23,261 bases of DNA from Betaproteobacteria bacterium (lineage in GTDB: Bacteria; Pseudomonadota; Gammaproteobacteria; Burkholderiales; Usitatibacteraceae). Shown piece by piece: positions 22,206 to 23,261 of this stretch. Position numbers and translations under genes: made by a program. Each line of letters opens with the position of its first letter. The stretch's first letter is position 1. A model generated the notes under the pieces. That model saw only the letters and a list, made by a program, of their open reading frames with translations, did not search any database and was not told the origin of the DNA. Location: the NCBI GenBank assembly GCA_025362705.1, contig JANYFH010000133.1, positions 1-23,261 on the forward strand. Reading direction: 5' to 3'.

Positions 22206-23261
22206 ATGAAACCTACCATTGTCATCGTCGGTCGACCTAACGTCGGTAAATCCATGCTGTTCAATCGCCTCACGAAAACGCGTGATGCGATTGTCGCGGA
22301 CATGCCGGGCCTTACGCGAGATCGCCATTACGGCCACGGACGCGGCGCGGGCCGACCGTATCTGGTTGTCGATACCGGGGGTTTTGAGCCGAAGGTCACC
22401 GAGGGCATCATGCACGAAATGGCCAAGCAGACCTTGCAAGCCATTGCTGAGGCCGATGCAATTATTTTTGTTGTCGATGGACGCCAGGGACTGACCCCCC
22501 AGGACAAAATCATCGGCGAACGGCTACGCAAAGATGCGATCTCGCGTGGTGTATCCGTGACGGTCGCGGTCAACAAGACGGAAGGCATGAACGAGGATGT
22601 CGTCGTTGCCGAATTCCATGAGTTGGGATTGGGCGATCCGATTGCGATCTCGGCGGCGCACGGTGAAGGTGTGCGACAGTTGATCGAGGATGTGCTCGCC
22701 CCGTTCCCTGAAGCAACCGACGAACCCGATCCGGATCACCCAAAAATTGCCATCGTCGGACGACCCAATGTGGGCAAGTCGACATTGGTAAATCGCCTGC
22801 TGGGTGAAGACAGGGTGATTGCGTTTGATGAGCCCGGCACCACGCGCGATTCGATTTACATTCCACTGCTTCGCAATGGCAAGCAGTACACGATTATCGA
22901 CACAGCGGGAATCCGTAAACGCGGCAAGGTATTTGAAGCGGTCGAAAAATTTTCAGTCGTGAAAACGTTACAGGCGATTGAAGATGCCAACGTCGTGTTG
23001 CTGCTCATGGATGCGCGCCAGGAAATTTCCGAACAGGATGCACATATTGCAGGATTCATTCTTGAATCCGGTCGGGCATTGGTGGTTGGCATCAACAAGT
23101 GGGATAACCTTGACGACTACACACGCGAGCGCACCAAGGTTGAGTACGACCGAAAGCTTCATTTTCTCAGCTTCGCCAATTTTCATACCATTTCCGCCAA
23201 AGACGGCATGGGCGTGATGCCATTGTTTGCGTCGGTCGATGCCGCGTTTGCGGCGGCGATG
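22206..23261 (+). CDS. der: GTPase Der (EngA), C-terminus beyond the window
   Basis: 352 residues are visible and the frame is open at the right edge. Two tandem GTPase domains are present: first P-loop GRPNVGKS at 9-16 with DTGG at 57-60 and NKTE at 123-126; second GRPNVGKS at 185-192 with DTAG and NKWD. Only the end of the second domain and the KH-like domain are missing. Der is an essential factor in 50S ribosomal subunit assembly. The first P-loop is followed by Met17 where Thr is usual. The 31 bases after bamB contain no Shine-Dalgarno, so translation start may depend on coupling. Confidence 0.97.
   Translation, partial: MKPTIVIVGRPNVGKSMLFNRLTKTRDAIVADMPGLTRDRHYGHGRGAGRPYLVVDTGGFEPKVTEGIMHEMAKQTLQAIAEADAIIFVVDGRQGLTPQDKIIGERLRKDAISRGVSVTVAVNKTEGMNEDVVVAEFHELGLGDPIAISAAHGEGVRQLIEDVLAPFPEATDEPDPDHPKIAIVGRPNVGKSTLVNRLLGEDRVIAFDEPGTTRDSIYIPLLRNGKQYTIIDTAGIRKRGKVFEAVEKFSVVKTLQAIEDANVVLLLMDARQEISEQDAHIAGFILESGRALVVGINKWDNLDDYTRERTKVEYDRKLHFLSFANFHTISAKDGMGVMPLFASVDAAFAAAM

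Noticed and set aside
1..23261. tRNA, rRNA, CRISPR array, insertion sequence or prophage genes
   Set aside because: No repeat-spacer pattern, transposase or phage motif, tRNA-like cloverleaf or rRNA segment was found by eye; small RNAs cannot be excluded without covariance searches.

Overview
The window reads as ordinary chromosome of a betaproteobacterium (inferred; I cannot place it more finely). The run ndk-rlmN-pilW-rodZ-ispG-hisS-yfgM-bamB-der on the + strand is a conserved proteobacterial order, the proteins have a betaproteobacterial look, base composition is moderately GC-rich, and there is no prophage, insertion sequence, CRISPR array, tRNA or rRNA.

Layout. 1-1669 (- strand): an MBL-fold hydrolase cut by the window edge, a STAS-domain antagonist protein and a carboxymuconolactone decarboxylase-family protein. 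1922-3995 (+): tldD and an msrB with a twin-arginine signal. 4079-5198 (-): wreckage of a CHAT peptidase gene, frameshifted and joined to the first part of what looks like a trypsin-like peptidase gene. 5532-8757 (+): a regulated aromatic operon consisting of promoter, a 21-codon leader peptide with seven aromatic codons in a row, antiterminator/terminator pair, class I-alpha DAHP synthase, a second divergent DAHP-synthase-like protein and a BtuF-like binding protein. 11526-8760 (-): a tightly packed set of PduO-type corrinoid adenosyltransferase, ECF sigma factor, RskA-type anti-sigma and exported ATP-dependent DNA ligase. 11693-13823 (+): accA and tilS, separated by a region with two imperfect palindromes. 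13911-23261 (+): the conserved housekeeping cluster, ending inside der.

The most interesting part is the aromatic operon. Its leader has the parts of a ribosome-mediated attenuator: stall codons, an antiterminator strand just downstream of the stall codons, and a terminator that shares seven bases with the antiterminator. The promoter lies so close that the leader peptide message may be leaderless. The second synthase (6878-7810) resembles the I-beta DAHP synthases but has Asn where the metal-ligand Cys is expected, the replacement known from metal-independent KDO8P synthases, and an Asp where the metal-ligand Glu is expected. Other points of note are the CHAT/trypsin junction, an in-frame low-complexity insertion in RlmN, and the link between an ECF sigma/anti-sigma pair, a cobalamin adenosyltransferase and a periplasmic ligase.

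All homology statements come from recognising motifs by eye; no search was run.
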